In this document: positions 34,267 to 42,896 of the stretch, one piece after another | How the letters are laid out: each line of letters starts with the position of its first letter | How positions within the stretch are numbered: the stretch's first letter is position 1 | Origin: Deltaproteobacteria bacterium | GTDB lineage: Bacteria > Myxococcota > Kuafuiibacteriia > Kuafuiibacteriales > Kuafuiibacteriaceae | NCBI GenBank assembly: GCA_016703535.1 | Contig: JADJBV010000001.1 | Coordinates: forward strand, 5,074,001 to 5,138,000 | Direction of reading: 5' to 3' | DNA: 64,000 nucleotides | Program-made: the position numbers and the translations under genes | The notes under the pieces: model-generated | Database searches by the model: none | What the model was told of the DNA's origin: nothing | What the model saw: the letters and a program-made list of their open reading frames with translations, nothing else

Positions 34267-35490
34267 ATGGTGCGCCGCCTGCTCCTCCTCTTGGCCCTCG
34301 TCGCCTCCTTCGCGTCGTTCGGCTGTAAGCAAGAGACCGATCCCAGCTACTTCCGGCGGAGCAACGTCGCGCCCCGCTTCCGATCCCAAGCGATCCTGCG
34401 GGAGCGCGGCGGCAGCGGCGAGCTCGAGTATTTGGGCCTGGACGCCAGCCCCGAAAGTCCGGCCCGAGGCGAGTCCGTCACCCTGACCCACTACTGGAAG
34501 GTGCGGCGGCCGCCCTCGAGCAACTACGACGTCTTCGTGCACGGCGATCTCCCGGGCGGCGGGCGGGTGCTGGTGGCCGATCACGCGCCGCTCCTCGGCC
34601 GCTTCCCGACCGAACGGTGGATCGCCGGCGACGTCTACGCCGACGAACAGCGGGTCCACGTGCCCGACGATCTGCAAGGTTCGGCGCTTGAGATCTGGGT
34701 GGGCCTCTTTCAGAAAGACCTGCGTTTTACGGTCGAAGCCCCACCCGGCGCCAGCGACGGCCGGGATCGGATCAAGGCCGCGACCTTGTCGATCGGCGGC
34801 GCCGCGCCCAAAGATGATCTGCCGATCGCCAACATCACCCGGGCCGAAGGGGCGATCGTCGCCGACGGCAAACTCGATGAGGTGAGCTGGCAAAAGGCCG
34901 AGGTCCTCGAGTTCAAGGACACCATGGGCCGGGACGTGCCGACCCGTTTCCCGACCAAGTTGCGGCTGCTCTACGACGATCAAAACCTCTACGTCGGCTT
35001 CGAGTCGGTGGATCACGACATCACGGAACGATTTAAGGATCGGGACGACCCGATCTACGATCACGAGACCGTCGAGCTGTTCATCATGCCCAAGGTGATC
35101 GCGCCGGCCCTCGGGCCCTACGTGGAGCTCCAGGCCTCGCCGACTGGAGTGATCTTTGACGCCAGCTTCGACGGGCCCCGCCAGGGCATGAACAAGGCGT
35201 ACGGCGCCGATCAGATCGTGGGCACCGTCTTGGACGGCACGCTCAACGACGACGTGGCCGATCGGGGTTGGGTCAGCGAGTGGGTGGTGCCCTTCGCCAA
35301 GATCCGCGGGGTCGATCAAGGGCCCAAGCCCGGCGACGAGTGGCGCCTCAACGCCTTCCGGATCGAGAAGTACAAACAAGGCGACCAACTCGCCGGCGAA
35401 TACACGGCCTGGTCCCCGCCCAAGGTCGGCGACTTCCACGCGGTGGCGCGTTTTGGCCGGATGAAGTTCCTGGGGGCGCCCGGCGGATGA
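34267..35490 (+). CDS. Lipoprotein with CBM9-like domain
   Basis: This 407-residue protein has a lipobox SFGC (Cys about 20). Residues 45-160 form a beta-rich region with THYWKVRRPPSSNYDVFVHG, similar to domains found next to glycan-binding modules. Residues about 190-400 resemble a CBM9-like (DOMON-type) module: AIVADGKLDEVSWQKAEVL, the LRLLYDDQNLYVGFES strand, HETVELFIMP, and WVSEWVVPFAKI. CBM9 binds sugar ends or haem-like ligands in related domains. It is the first gene of a three-gene operon with 4-bp overlaps. Confidence 0.8.
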   Translation: MVRRLLLLLALVASFASFGCKQETDPSYFRRSNVAPRFRSQAILRERGGSGELEYLGLDASPESPARGESVTLTHYWKVRRPPSSNYDVFVHGDLPGGGRVLVADHAPLLGRFPTERWIAGDVYADEQRVHVPDDLQGSALEIWVGLFQKDLRFTVEAPPGASDGRDRIKAATLSIGGAAPKDDLPIANITRAEGAIVADGKLDEVSWQKAEVLEFKDTMGRDVPTRFPTKLRLLYDDQNLYVGFESVDHDITERFKDRDDPIYDHETVELFIMPKVIAPALGPYVELQASPTGVIFDASFDGPRQGMNKAYGADQIVGTVLDGTLNDDVADRGWVSEWVVPFAKIRGVDQGPKPGDEWRLNAFRIEKYKQGDQLAGEYTAWSPPKVGDFHAVARFGRMKFLGAPGG

Positions 35491-36119
35491 GGTGGCCCCT
35501 GGCTTTGATCGCGCTCGGGGCGGCCAGCTGCACCACACCTCAGGGGGGCGTGGCGCCCGCGCCCGTGGTCCAGGCCCCGCCGCCCCCTGCCCCGCCGCCG
35601 CCCGCGCCGGTCCCGGTGACCCCCGAAGCCGATCCCCAGCTGGTGATCGAGGGTGAACTGCCCTGGTGGTATGCCCTGAAGTCAGGCCTGTATAAGTATG
35701 GGGAGCGGGAGCTGATCCTGGCGACGGGGCGGTCGGTGGACCATCACCACGTGATCGAGGGTTTTGTGAAGGCCAAGGTCACGGCCCGGCTGGGCGTCCG
35801 AAGGGCCGCGGCGATGTTCACCTTTTCTGGGAACCTGCCGGAGCCGGAGTTGGTCGATCTGTTCATCACCCGGGATCGAAAGTTCTTGGCCCTCTACGGC
35901 TTGCCCTGGGCCCCTTCGACGAAGGAGCCGCCGCCGGCCCTGGTGGCGCCCGAGGCCGTGGGCCAAGCGGGGCGCCATCGGGTCGGTCGCCACCTGTACC
36001 AAGGGCCCGAACACCTCTTCCTCGAATGTGAGGTCGAGGGCCCAATCGCCAACCCGGATTGGGGGCGGACGCGGGCCGCCGCGTTCCTGTATCGTCCCGC
36101 CCCGAAGAGCCACCCATGA
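35487..36119 (+). CDS. Proline-rich lipoprotein of unknown function
   Basis: The 210-residue product starts at ATG 35487, overlapping the previous stop (ATGA). The lipobox is GAASC at residue 15, followed by a Pro-Ala linker (residues 20-50). The rest (ELPWWYALKSGLYKYGEREL, ILATGRSVDHHHVIEGFVKA) has a basic, aromatic face, a repeat-free beta/alpha pattern, and no known domain. The TGRSVDHHHVIEG stretch is the most distinctive part. It is translationally coupled at both ends. Function unknown; likely envelope-located with its two operon partners. Confidence 0.7.
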   Translation: MRWPLALIALGAASCTTPQGGVAPAPVVQAPPPPAPPPPAPVPVTPEADPQLVIEGELPWWYALKSGLYKYGERELILATGRSVDHHHVIEGFVKAKVTARLGVRRAAAMFTFSGNLPEPELVDLFITRDRKFLALYGLPWAPSTKEPPPALVAPEAVGQAGRHRVGRHLYQGPEHLFLECEVEGPIANPDWGRTRAAAFLYRPAPKSHP

Positions 36120-36559
36120 GACGACTGCTCGCTGTTTGTTTTTTTCTCCTGACCGGCGCCTGCGTGCCCCGGGACGCGATCAGCGTCGACGAGGTCCTGA
36201 AGGATCTGGACAGCTACTACGGCCAAAGAATTACGGTGAAGGCCAAGTTCCGCTCCGGCGCTCGGTGTCGCCAAGGCGACGACGGCGAATGGAAGACCTA
36301 CTGCAAGGACTGCCAATATTGCCGGGGCCCAGTGGTGGTCGACTCGGGGATCACGCCCAAAGACGAAGAGATCGATGACTGGCCGATGATCTTGGGCGGC
36401 ACCCACGAGATGCAGGACATCCGCTGTAAGGGCCCGCTCAACCAGGTCGAGTGTTTTCCGTTTACGCCAGGCAAGACGTACATCGTTCGGGGCCGCTTGG
36501 AGAAACAACACCCGCCCAAGTTGTTGGTGGCTGAGTTCTGGGCCCTCGACGAGTCGTGA
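36116..36559 (+). CDS. Cysteine-rich lipoprotein, possible OB-fold
   Basis: A 147-residue protein starting at ATG 36116 (ATGA overlap) with lipobox LTGAC (Cys 16). The mature part begins SVDEVLKDLDSYYGQRITVK, a strand pattern like tRNA_anti/OB-type envelope domains. It carries six further cysteines: one at RCRQGDD, a CxxCxxC cluster in YCKDCQYCRG, then RCKG and ECF. The cluster could form disulfides in the periplasm or bind a metal. No close family is recognised. It is the last gene of the CBM9 lipoprotein operon and converges with the next gene. Confidence 0.7.
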   Translation: MRRLLAVCFFLLTGACVPRDAISVDEVLKDLDSYYGQRITVKAKFRSGARCRQGDDGEWKTYCKDCQYCRGPVVVDSGITPKDEEIDDWPMILGGTHEMQDIRCKGPLNQVECFPFTPGKTYIVRGRLEKQHPPKLLVAEFWALDES

Positions 36560-36563
36560 GGGC

Positions 36564-36920
36564 TCAAGCGGAGTCGAGGCTGGAGGCCTGCTCCACGAGG
36601 CGCCGTAAGTAGGTATCGAGCTCGGCCACGTAGCCTATGGAGACACTCGCCTGGGAGCCCTTGGGGCCCTTCAACACCTTCTTGGGATCGAACAAAGCCG
36701 GCGCGTTGGGGAAGGCCAAGACGATCCGAACCTCCCCCGGGATCAGGCGCAAGAAGCCCCGGCCTTGCCGAGGTTGACCTTTGCCGAACACCAACTCTCG
36801 GCCATCGATCCACACGACCACGTCTTTGGCGGTGCCCATCGCCAGGTCGTAGGTCGCCCGCATCATCTTTTGGGTCTCGAGGAGCCGCCCCTCGAAGTAC
36901 CGACCGATCTCACTCTCCAT
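36564..36920 (-). CDS. Small cytoplasmic protein, possible DUF5655-type
   Basis: This 118-residue protein has no signal peptide. It is mixed alpha/beta: MESEIGRYFEGRLLETQKMM, a strand pair DVVVWIDGRELVFGKG, then RGFLRLIPGEVRIVLAFPN with a GPKGSQA loop. The order resembles small DUF5655/YdhG-like proteins, which is only a guess. It lies two bases after the following minus-strand gene's end, so the two likely form one transcript. Confidence 0.55.
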   Translation of the reverse strand: MESEIGRYFEGRLLETQKMMRATYDLAMGTAKDVVVWIDGRELVFGKGQPRQGRGFLRLIPGEVRIVLAFPNAPALFDPKKVLKGPKGSQASVSIGYVAELDTYLRRLVEQASSLDSA

Positions 36921-36921
36921 C

Positions 36922-37500
36922 TCAGAACCTCAAGCTCAAGCCAGCAATCGGGGCGAAGCTGCGGATCGGCTCAGGACCGCCCCACTCCCAGATCCGATAC
37001 ACGACGCCGAGCTGCAGGCCGTAGTTGCCCGCCGGATCCCCGAGGAACAAGCCGCCGCCCACCCCGTAGATCAGGCCGCCGAGCTCCGACTGCCAGCGGT
37101 GGCCGACCTCGCCGACCACAAAAGGCACCACCGATCCTTCGAGGGGCGGCGACAAGGTGGCGGTCGCCAAGATCTCACCGCCGAACACGTCGCCCAAAAA
37201 CAACGCACCCCGGACCCCGGGCACCACGCCCGTGAAGATCGCGTAGCCCACCCCCAAGCCGATCAACGCCGAAAACTGCCCCCCGGAGGAGGACATGCCG
37301 GCCAGGCCCTGCACCACCACCGAACCTTGGGGGTTGCGCAGCTTGGAGCTCGAGGTGAGCCGGGGTTGGCCGGGTTCTTCGAGGTCGGAATCGACGGGTG
37401 CATCGGGTTGGGGGTCCCCGTCGTCATAAGAGGACGCGGCGGAGGCCGCCCCACCTTGGGCGCAAAGCAACGACAGGAGGACGACCCCGAGCTTCGCCAC
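36922..37500 (-). CDS. Secreted small beta-barrel-like protein
   Basis: The 192-residue product starts at GTG 37500 with a signal peptide (MAKLGVVLLSLLCAQGGAASA). After an acidic spacer it has about eight alternating amphipathic strands (for example LIGLGVGYAIFTGVVPGVRG, GNYGLQLGVVYRIWEWGG) and a C-terminal aromatic (LSLRF), the pattern of small outer-membrane beta-barrels. Function unknown. It diverges from the next secreted protein across 15 bp. Confidence 0.68.
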   Translation of the reverse strand: MAKLGVVLLSLLCAQGGAASAASSYDDGDPQPDAPVDSDLEEPGQPRLTSSSKLRNPQGSVVVQGLAGMSSSGGQFSALIGLGVGYAIFTGVVPGVRGALFLGDVFGGEILATATLSPPLEGSVVPFVVGEVGHRWQSELGGLIYGVGGGLFLGDPAGNYGLQLGVVYRIWEWGGPEPIRSFAPIAGLSLRF

Positions 37501-37515
37501 GTGTTATCCTCAGCG

Positions 37516-37818
37516 ATGACGATGGGTGGAACGGGACGCCAAAGCAAGGGATGGCTCGCCCTTCTCTGGGTTTCCCTTTGGTTGTGGGCCCCGAGCGCCC
37601 TGGCCGCCGAGTGTGTGCTCTTCGAAGCCCCCAAGGCGGACGGCGCCGACCTCAAGGTCTACTTCACCAAGTTCCCTCAAGAGGACACCTCGAAGGGCGC
37701 CTACAAAGGCTGCCGCATCGTCAAGAAGGCCGAGCCCGGCGCCAAGAGCTTCTTCATCACGCCCTTCCGCCAAGACGCGACGGTGGTGGTGCACCGCGCC
37801 AACTGGCCCGGCGGCTGA
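37516..37818 (+). CDS. Small secreted protein of unknown function
   Basis: This is a 100-residue protein with a signal peptide ending ALAAE (about residue 31). The mature 69 residues (CVLFEAPKADGADLKVYF then TKFPQEDTSKGAYKGCRIVK) include two Cys that could pair and many lysines. No family recognised. The ATG at 37516 or 37522 may be used. It is divergent from the small barrel gene and shares a short promoter region with it. Confidence 0.6.
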   Translation: MTMGGTGRQSKGWLALLWVSLWLWAPSALAAECVLFEAPKADGADLKVYFTKFPQEDTSKGAYKGCRIVKKAEPGAKSFFITPFRQDATVVVHRANWPGG

Positions 37819-37913
37819 GCCGAAGGCCGGCGACACCGCGTAGAAGTTCACCGAAGCAACCTTGAACGCCCGTTCGACTGCATCTATCCAATGAGTTGGG
37901 TCGAGCGCGTACG

Positions 37914-39491
37914 ATGGCTGGACACCAACTTAGTGCCGTCCAAGGGATAGTTGCCCTCACGGCGACGTTGTGGTCGTCGCCGGCGGGAGCCACCAAAACG
38001 TCCACCGCCGCCGAACTCCTGCCGGCTGCGGCGCTGTATGTTCGGTCCTCGACGAGCGCTGCGCCTGCTGAGCCCGGACCCATCACGTTGACCGAAGCTG
38101 AACCTCCGCCGCCGGCCGCGGCGCCGAGTTCGCCGTTGGCGTTCACCTTGGCGGCCGGGCTGGCGAGTCACTCTCCGTTTCAGGCGGGGGCCGGTCGGGC
38201 CGATGGGCTGGAGGGACAATGGGCCTTGGGGGTGCCGGTGCAGCTCGGGGCCGAGTGGTCCCGGGTGCAGGCGGGCCTGGGGCTGACTTTTGGGAGTCAA
38301 CCCTTCGATCTCCAGGCACCCGGCGGCCGGTATCAGACCTCGCCGGAGCTGCGGTTAGAACTGCTGGGGCGTTATCTGTTTGAGTCCGAGGATGGCCTCA
38401 CGCCCTTCGTCGGGCTGAAGGCCGGTTGGCGGCGGACCTCTCTTGCCTATCGCAGCGACGACGCCTTCGAAGGGTGCGTGTCGTTCCGCTTCGGCGCCGA
38501 AGAGACGGTCTGCTTCGGCTTGGAGGGCGTTGAGCTGGAGCGAACCATCGACGGGTTTAGCGTCGGGCCCTTGGTGGGCGTCAAACAGGAACTTGGGAGC
38601 GGGAGCGGGGTGAGTTGGTCGCTGCTGGCCGAAGGATGGCTGGAGGCCACCCACTGGACCACCACTCCCCGGTACCAAGGTCCGTATACTGAAGAGAACC
38701 TCGATCGAGCCCTGGGACTGGAAAAGCGGCGGCCCGATGCGCCCGCCTTCGACCTGGGGATACGGCTGCTGCTCGAGGCGCGGATTGGTGAGGCCAGCGG
38801 CGTCCGGGTCACGCGGTCCAGTGTCGCGATGTTCGCGGCCCTCGGGTCCCAGGCCCTGGTGCCGATCGGCTCCGGGGACCAAGGGAGTCGGGCCAGCCTG
38901 GTGGCGCCGCTGCTGTTGGGTCTGCAGGTGGGGGAACGGTTGGAGGTGGCGCTGGAGTTGGGCTTGGGGTCGGGGGCTTTTGACCTGGCGCCCTTTGGAG
39001 AGTCCGCCGCCGGCGGGATCCAGGCCACCACCACCTTCGAACAACACCTCTTGGTGTTGGGACGCTACACCCTCTACGACGGCGCCCAGTTCCGGCCTTA
39101 CGTCGGTGTGCGGGGTGGGCTCCGGCGCGAGCGCCATGAACTCTCCAATGATCGGTTCTTGGAGGTCTGCGCCGACACCAGCGCCTCGGGCAACAGCCAG
39201 GTGTGTGGGCCCGTGGTCGGGGCCAAGATCCGCTACGAGTTCAGCGGGCTGCAGCTGGGTCCGGTGGTGGGGCTTCGGCAAGTTCTCTTGCAAGACGGTC
39301 AGTACGGGCTGCACCTGTTGGCCGAAGCCTTCGGCAACTTCACCCTCTGGCGGGTCGACACCGATTGGTTGGGAGGTGTGGGCCCTGAGACCCGACCGGC
39401 CTACCGGGCGCTGGTGGCCTTCGAGCCCGACCGCCCTACCTTCGAGCTGGGTGGGCGAGTGTTGATCGAGGGGACTGTCGGCCTCTTCTGA
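37914..39491 (+). CDS. Outer-membrane beta-barrel protein made of two homologous halves
   Basis: The 525-residue product has a signal peptide (to about residue 27) and a Pro/Ala spacer to about 75. Two barrel-like halves then follow (about 76-285 and 300-525). Both halves contain the pattern Y-x-L-x-x-x-x-x-PYVG, a Cys-containing loop (CVSFRFGAEETVC versus CADTSASGNSQVC) and RV/DVGPLVG strands. TTG 37896 is an upstream alternative, but ATG 37914 gives the cleaner signal. It could be a 16-strand porin-like or a duplicated 8-strand barrel. It converges with the DUF3060 gene across 10 bp. Confidence 0.75.
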   Translation: MAGHQLSAVQGIVALTATLWSSPAGATKTSTAAELLPAAALYVRSSTSAAPAEPGPITLTEAEPPPPAAAPSSPLAFTLAAGLASHSPFQAGAGRADGLEGQWALGVPVQLGAEWSRVQAGLGLTFGSQPFDLQAPGGRYQTSPELRLELLGRYLFESEDGLTPFVGLKAGWRRTSLAYRSDDAFEGCVSFRFGAEETVCFGLEGVELERTIDGFSVGPLVGVKQELGSGSGVSWSLLAEGWLEATHWTTTPRYQGPYTEENLDRALGLEKRRPDAPAFDLGIRLLLEARIGEASGVRVTRSSVAMFAALGSQALVPIGSGDQGSRASLVAPLLLGLQVGERLEVALELGLGSGAFDLAPFGESAAGGIQATTTFEQHLLVLGRYTLYDGAQFRPYVGVRGGLRRERHELSNDRFLEVCADTSASGNSQVCGPVVGAKIRYEFSGLQLGPVVGLRQVLLQDGQYGLHLLAEAFGNFTLWRVDTDWLGGVGPETRPAYRALVAFEPDRPTFELGGRVLIEGTVGLF

Positions 39492-39501
39492 GAGGTGATG
39501 C

Positions 39502-40170
39502 TTAGGGCGCACCTTCGTGCTCGGGCTCCGGCTCGGGCTCGCCGGGCTCCTCGCGGATGAGTTCGTTGTTCTTGCCGGTCTGGAGCAACGTCGGTGCCTG
39601 ACCTTGAAGGCTCGTCTCGTAGCGGACCTCGTTGCCGTTGCCGAGCAGGGCCACCGACTGGGTCTCGACGACCCGGAGCTCGTTGTTGTTGCCGGAGACC
39701 TTGACGTGATCGGCGTGCTCCGCCGTCAGATCATTGCCGTTGCCGGTGACCTGGATCTGACCACACTCGCCGTCGAACTCGAGTTCGTTGTTGTTTCCCG
39801 CGACCCAAACGGCGGCGTTGGGTTCGCAGTGGCGGCGACCGTGGGTGTTGTTGCCGGCGATGACCATCTTGATGTCACCGTGGTCCCGGGCGAAGAACGT
39901 CAGGTCGGAGAGATCGACCGTCGCCTCCCAGTTGTCCTCGGGTTCGTCGGCGATCTCCTCGGGGGGCTCCGGTGGATCTTCAGGGGCCTCGGGCTCGGGC
40001 GCGTCGGCGACCGCGGGTTCGGTGACCCAAGCCGAGACCCGGGCCACGGCGTTCAACATCACGATGCTGGCGATGGGGCCAAAGACCAGGGCGGCTTTTC
40101 TCCACACCCTCCTCAGGTACTCAATCGGGGCGAGGCAGGCAACGCAGGGCCAGGACTGCACCCACCGCAT
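39502..40170 (-). CDS. DUF3060-type protein with GNxN repeat ladder
   Basis: This 222-residue protein has an N-terminal hydrophobic segment (ALVFGPIASIVMLNAVARV, about 27-46) and then an acidic Pro-Glu spacer. From about residue 85 it carries repeating short strands ending in NNN or NGN turns (IKMVIAGNNTHG, VWVAGNNNELEF, IQVTGNGNDLT, VKVSGNNNELRV, VALLGNGNEVRY, LQTGKNNELI). This ladder is the DUF3060 signature and suggests a parallel beta-helix. The start could instead be the GTG before WRKAALV. Membrane-anchored; function unknown. Confidence 0.75.
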   Translation of the reverse strand: MRWVQSWPCVACLAPIEYLRRVWRKAALVFGPIASIVMLNAVARVSAWVTEPAVADAPEPEAPEDPPEPPEEIADEPEDNWEATVDLSDLTFFARDHGDIKMVIAGNNTHGRRHCEPNAAVWVAGNNNELEFDGECGQIQVTGNGNDLTAEHADHVKVSGNNNELRVVETQSVALLGNGNEVRYETSLQGQAPTLLQTGKNNELIREEPGEPEPEPEHEGAP

Positions 40171-40297
40171 GGGGCGGCCTGCACCCTCGAACTTTGGAGC
40201 TGGCGTGCCGACCGCCGGCGCTTTCTGCGGGCGGTGCGCTTCGGCGGCCCATGGGTTGGGCTTGTGCGGCCGCTCGGGTACTGCTCAAACCTGAGGC

Positions 40298-41272
40298 GTG
40301 ATTCGGCCCAGCGTCTACCGCCCCGCCAAGTGGCTAAGGGGGCCCCACGCCATGACCATTTGGCCGGCGATCGGGCGGGGGCGGATCCCGCTCTCCACTC
40401 GGGCGGAGCGCTTCGAGCTCCCGGACGGGGACTTCGTCGACCTCGCTTGGATCGGCGATCCGGGTCCCAAGGCGCCGGTTACCGCGATCTTTCACGGCCT
40501 CGAGGGATCGATCGACTCGAGCTACGTTCGAGGGATCGGCAGGGCGATCGCGGCCCGGGGTTGGCGGGCGGTGTTGATGCACTTCCGGGGCTGCAGCGGC
40601 GAGCCCAATCGCCTGCCCCGGGGCTACCACGCCGGCGACACCGCGGACGTGCGGGTGTTTCTTTTGGAGTTGAAGCGCCGTTATCCGGAGGCGCCCCTCG
40701 GCGCGGTGGCCTACTCCCTGGGCGGGAACGTACTCCTCAAGTACCTCGGAGAAGAGGGGGACGCCGGTGTGTTGAACGCGGCCGTCGCGGTTTCGGTCCC
40801 GATGATGTTGTCGCCGTGTTCGCAGCGGCTCCAGCGCGGCTTTTCTCGGGTCTACGATCGTTGGCTCCTCACCAGCCTCAAGGCCCACGTGCGGCGAAAG
40901 CGCGAGCGGATGCCCCATTCGGTGCCCCTCGATGACCGGGTGCTGGATCGGATCAAGACCTTGTGGGACTTCGACGAACACATCACCGGCCCAGTCCATG
41001 GCTTCGCCGGCGCCGAGGACTACTACGCGAGATCCAGCAGCCGCCCATACCTGGCGCGCATCGCCGTCCCAACCACGATCGTGCAGGCCAAAGACGATCC
41101 TTTCATGACCGAAGCGGTGCTCCCCGAGGCCCGGGAACTTTCACCCACCGTGACCTTGGAGTTGTCCGAACACGGCGGGCACGTGGGCTTCGTCAGCGGG
41201 CCGATCCACGCGCCAATCCACTGGCTCGAGACGCGGATCCCGGAGCTCTTGGCTGAGACCCTCGAGCGGTGA
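40298..41272 (+). CDS. YheT-like alpha/beta hydrolase
   Basis: This 324-residue protein matches the YheT/ABHD1-3 group. It starts YRPAKWLRGPHAMTIWPA (family FxPxxWLRxxHxxTI), then IFHGLEGSIDSSYVRG, HFRGCSGEPNRLPRGYHAGD and the nucleophile motif YSLGGNVLLKYLGE. Asp is in KDDPF and His in EHGGHVGF, giving a complete catalytic triad. Substrates of this group are lipids or esters, seldom proven. The start is GTG 40298; the ATG at 40352 would lose the family N-terminus. It has no signal peptide. Confidence 0.87.
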   Translation: MIRPSVYRPAKWLRGPHAMTIWPAIGRGRIPLSTRAERFELPDGDFVDLAWIGDPGPKAPVTAIFHGLEGSIDSSYVRGIGRAIAARGWRAVLMHFRGCSGEPNRLPRGYHAGDTADVRVFLLELKRRYPEAPLGAVAYSLGGNVLLKYLGEEGDAGVLNAAVAVSVPMMLSPCSQRLQRGFSRVYDRWLLTSLKAHVRRKRERMPHSVPLDDRVLDRIKTLWDFDEHITGPVHGFAGAEDYYARSSSRPYLARIAVPTTIVQAKDDPFMTEAVLPEARELSPTVTLELSEHGGHVGFVSGPIHAPIHWLETRIPELLAETLER

Positions 41273-41287
41273 CGGGCCGCGAAGCGC

Positions 41288-42742
41288 TTAGGGCTGGAGG
41301 GTGCGGTCGCGGCGGCGGGTGGAGCTGGCCATGCGGCCGACCGGGCGAGGGCGAGTCACCGGGTGCGGCAGGTCCAGGGGCGCTCGGCGATCGATGGTCA
41401 AAAGTTCGCCGGCCTGGATGGGGCGGGCGGCCTCGAGCCACAAGGTGGTGCCGTCCCGGATGGGGACCAGGTTGGGATCGGGGGCGTGGTCCAGGTGGCG
41501 GACGTGGGGCTCGACCAACACCGGCTTGCCGTCGACGGTGGTGAAGCTGCCCAGGGTGTGGATGGACTTGGCCGGGTAGACCGGGCCGAAGGGGAGGAGC
41601 CGTTCGCCGAGGGCCACGTCGTAGAGGGCGTGGGCGGTGGTGCGGCCTTGGTGCCAACGCATGGCCAAGGGCGCCTTGGTCACCGGGGCCGGGCGCTCGA
41701 GGCCCGAGTGGATCAGGGCCTGGTACATGTCGGCCGAGTCCCAGCCGACCGCCCGGCAGATCAGGGGGAAGAGGCCGCAGTCTTCGGGGGACTCGCCCTC
41801 CTCCAAGGAGCAGTTGGCGTTGACCTCGAGGACGTAAGGCGTGCCGTCGGCCGAAAGCCGGAAGTCGACCCGGCCGTAGCCGTCACCGCCCAAGGCCCGG
41901 TAGGCCTGCAAGGCCACTTGCCGAACCCGCTTGTCGGTCTCGGCGTCGAGTTCGGCCGGGCAGACGATGCCGAAGTCTCGATAGTAGTCGGAGGTGGTGT
42001 CGTGTTTGGTGGCGTAGGAGCGGATCTTGGGCTTGCCGTCGTAGGCCTTGCCGAAGGTCACCTCGAGAGGCGGTAGCGCGATCGCTTTGTCCCCGCCGCC
42101 GATCAAGGCCACCGCGATCTCTCGACCGGCGATGTACTCCTCGACCAGGGCGTCGGTGCCGAAGGTCTCGACCACGTAGGCGACCCGGGCCCGGAGTTCG
42201 TCTTCGTTGTGCACCAACGACGCTTCGTCGACGCCCAAGCTGCCGTAGGCGTCCCGAGGCTTCACGAAGAGCGGGAACTTTAGTGCGCCGTGGAGCGGGA
42301 CGTCGGGGCTGGGCAACAGCAGGCCAAAAGGCGCCGGCACCCGAGCGGTGGCCAAGCGGCGTTTGGTGCGCCACTTGCCAGAGCTGGTGAAGTAGAAGCC
42401 GGAGCTGGCGCCCGAAAACGGGAGGCCCCGGCGCTCGAGGGCGGCGACGACCTCGAGGCCCGGGTGACCGTCGAGGCCGGTGCCGTCGCAGAGGTTGAGC
42501 ACGAAGTCCGCCTCGAGGGTGTCGAGGAGGTGCAGGTTCTCGTAGTGGATGCCGAGGGCCGAGACCGTGTGGCCGCGGCTCTCAAGGGCGTGGACGATCT
42601 CTTGGTGCGAGTTGAGATCGGCGTCCGGGAGCGCGTCGCTCGGGTTGCCCCGCTCGACCACGCTGGTGTCGTTGAAGAGCAGCACGATCCGAAGCGCGGG
42701 GATCGGGCCTGGCTTCTCGACTGCGTAGCTTGTGTCTTCCAT
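41288..42742 (-). CDS. ATP-grasp (D-Ala-D-Ala ligase-like) enzyme fused to a C-terminal SET-like domain
   Basis: This 484-residue protein has a D-alanine ligase-type N-terminal and ATP-grasp core (about 20-350). Features are NLCDGTGLDGHPG, the lysine strand FPLFVKPRDAYGSLGV, VEEYIAGREIAVALIGGG, and a metal-ligand end DGTPYVLEVNANCSLEEGES. Residues 355-470 then resemble the second half of SET domains: RTTAHALYDVALGERLLPFG, HVRHLDHAPDPNLVP (cf. iNHSCdPN) and LWLEAARPIQAGELLTIDRR (cf. ArrDIkaGEELtidY). It may join two amino-acid-like groups and methylate a product, or use the SET fold for protein recognition. The ATP-grasp part is secure. Confidence 0.8.
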   Translation of the reverse strand: MEDTSYAVEKPGPIPALRIVLLFNDTSVVERGNPSDALPDADLNSHQEIVHALESRGHTVSALGIHYENLHLLDTLEADFVLNLCDGTGLDGHPGLEVVAALERRGLPFSGASSGFYFTSSGKWRTKRRLATARVPAPFGLLLPSPDVPLHGALKFPLFVKPRDAYGSLGVDEASLVHNEDELRARVAYVVETFGTDALVEEYIAGREIAVALIGGGDKAIALPPLEVTFGKAYDGKPKIRSYATKHDTTSDYYRDFGIVCPAELDAETDKRVRQVALQAYRALGGDGYGRVDFRLSADGTPYVLEVNANCSLEEGESPEDCGLFPLICRAVGWDSADMYQALIHSGLERPAPVTKAPLAMRWHQGRTTAHALYDVALGERLLPFGPVYPAKSIHTLGSFTTVDGKPVLVEPHVRHLDHAPDPNLVPIRDGTTLWLEAARPIQAGELLTIDRRAPLDLPHPVTRPRPVGRMASSTRRRDRTLQP

Positions 42743-42896
42743 CTTCTCCGGGCGCCCACGGCCTTTTTGGCCCGCGCCTCCTCACAATGTGTACGAAAAC
42801 CTCGGGTCCTTCAAGGAAATCCGTTCGGCCACTCCCCGAGGAAGTGAAGCCAAGCGAGGCGAAGAGGTGAAGCAGAGGCGGCGACGCCGCGGCGGA

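Noticed and set aside
42753..42780. GGCC-TTTTT-GGCC hairpin ahead of the ATP-grasp gene as terminator
   Set aside because: Stem only four pairs, and the T-run is the loop rather than the tail.
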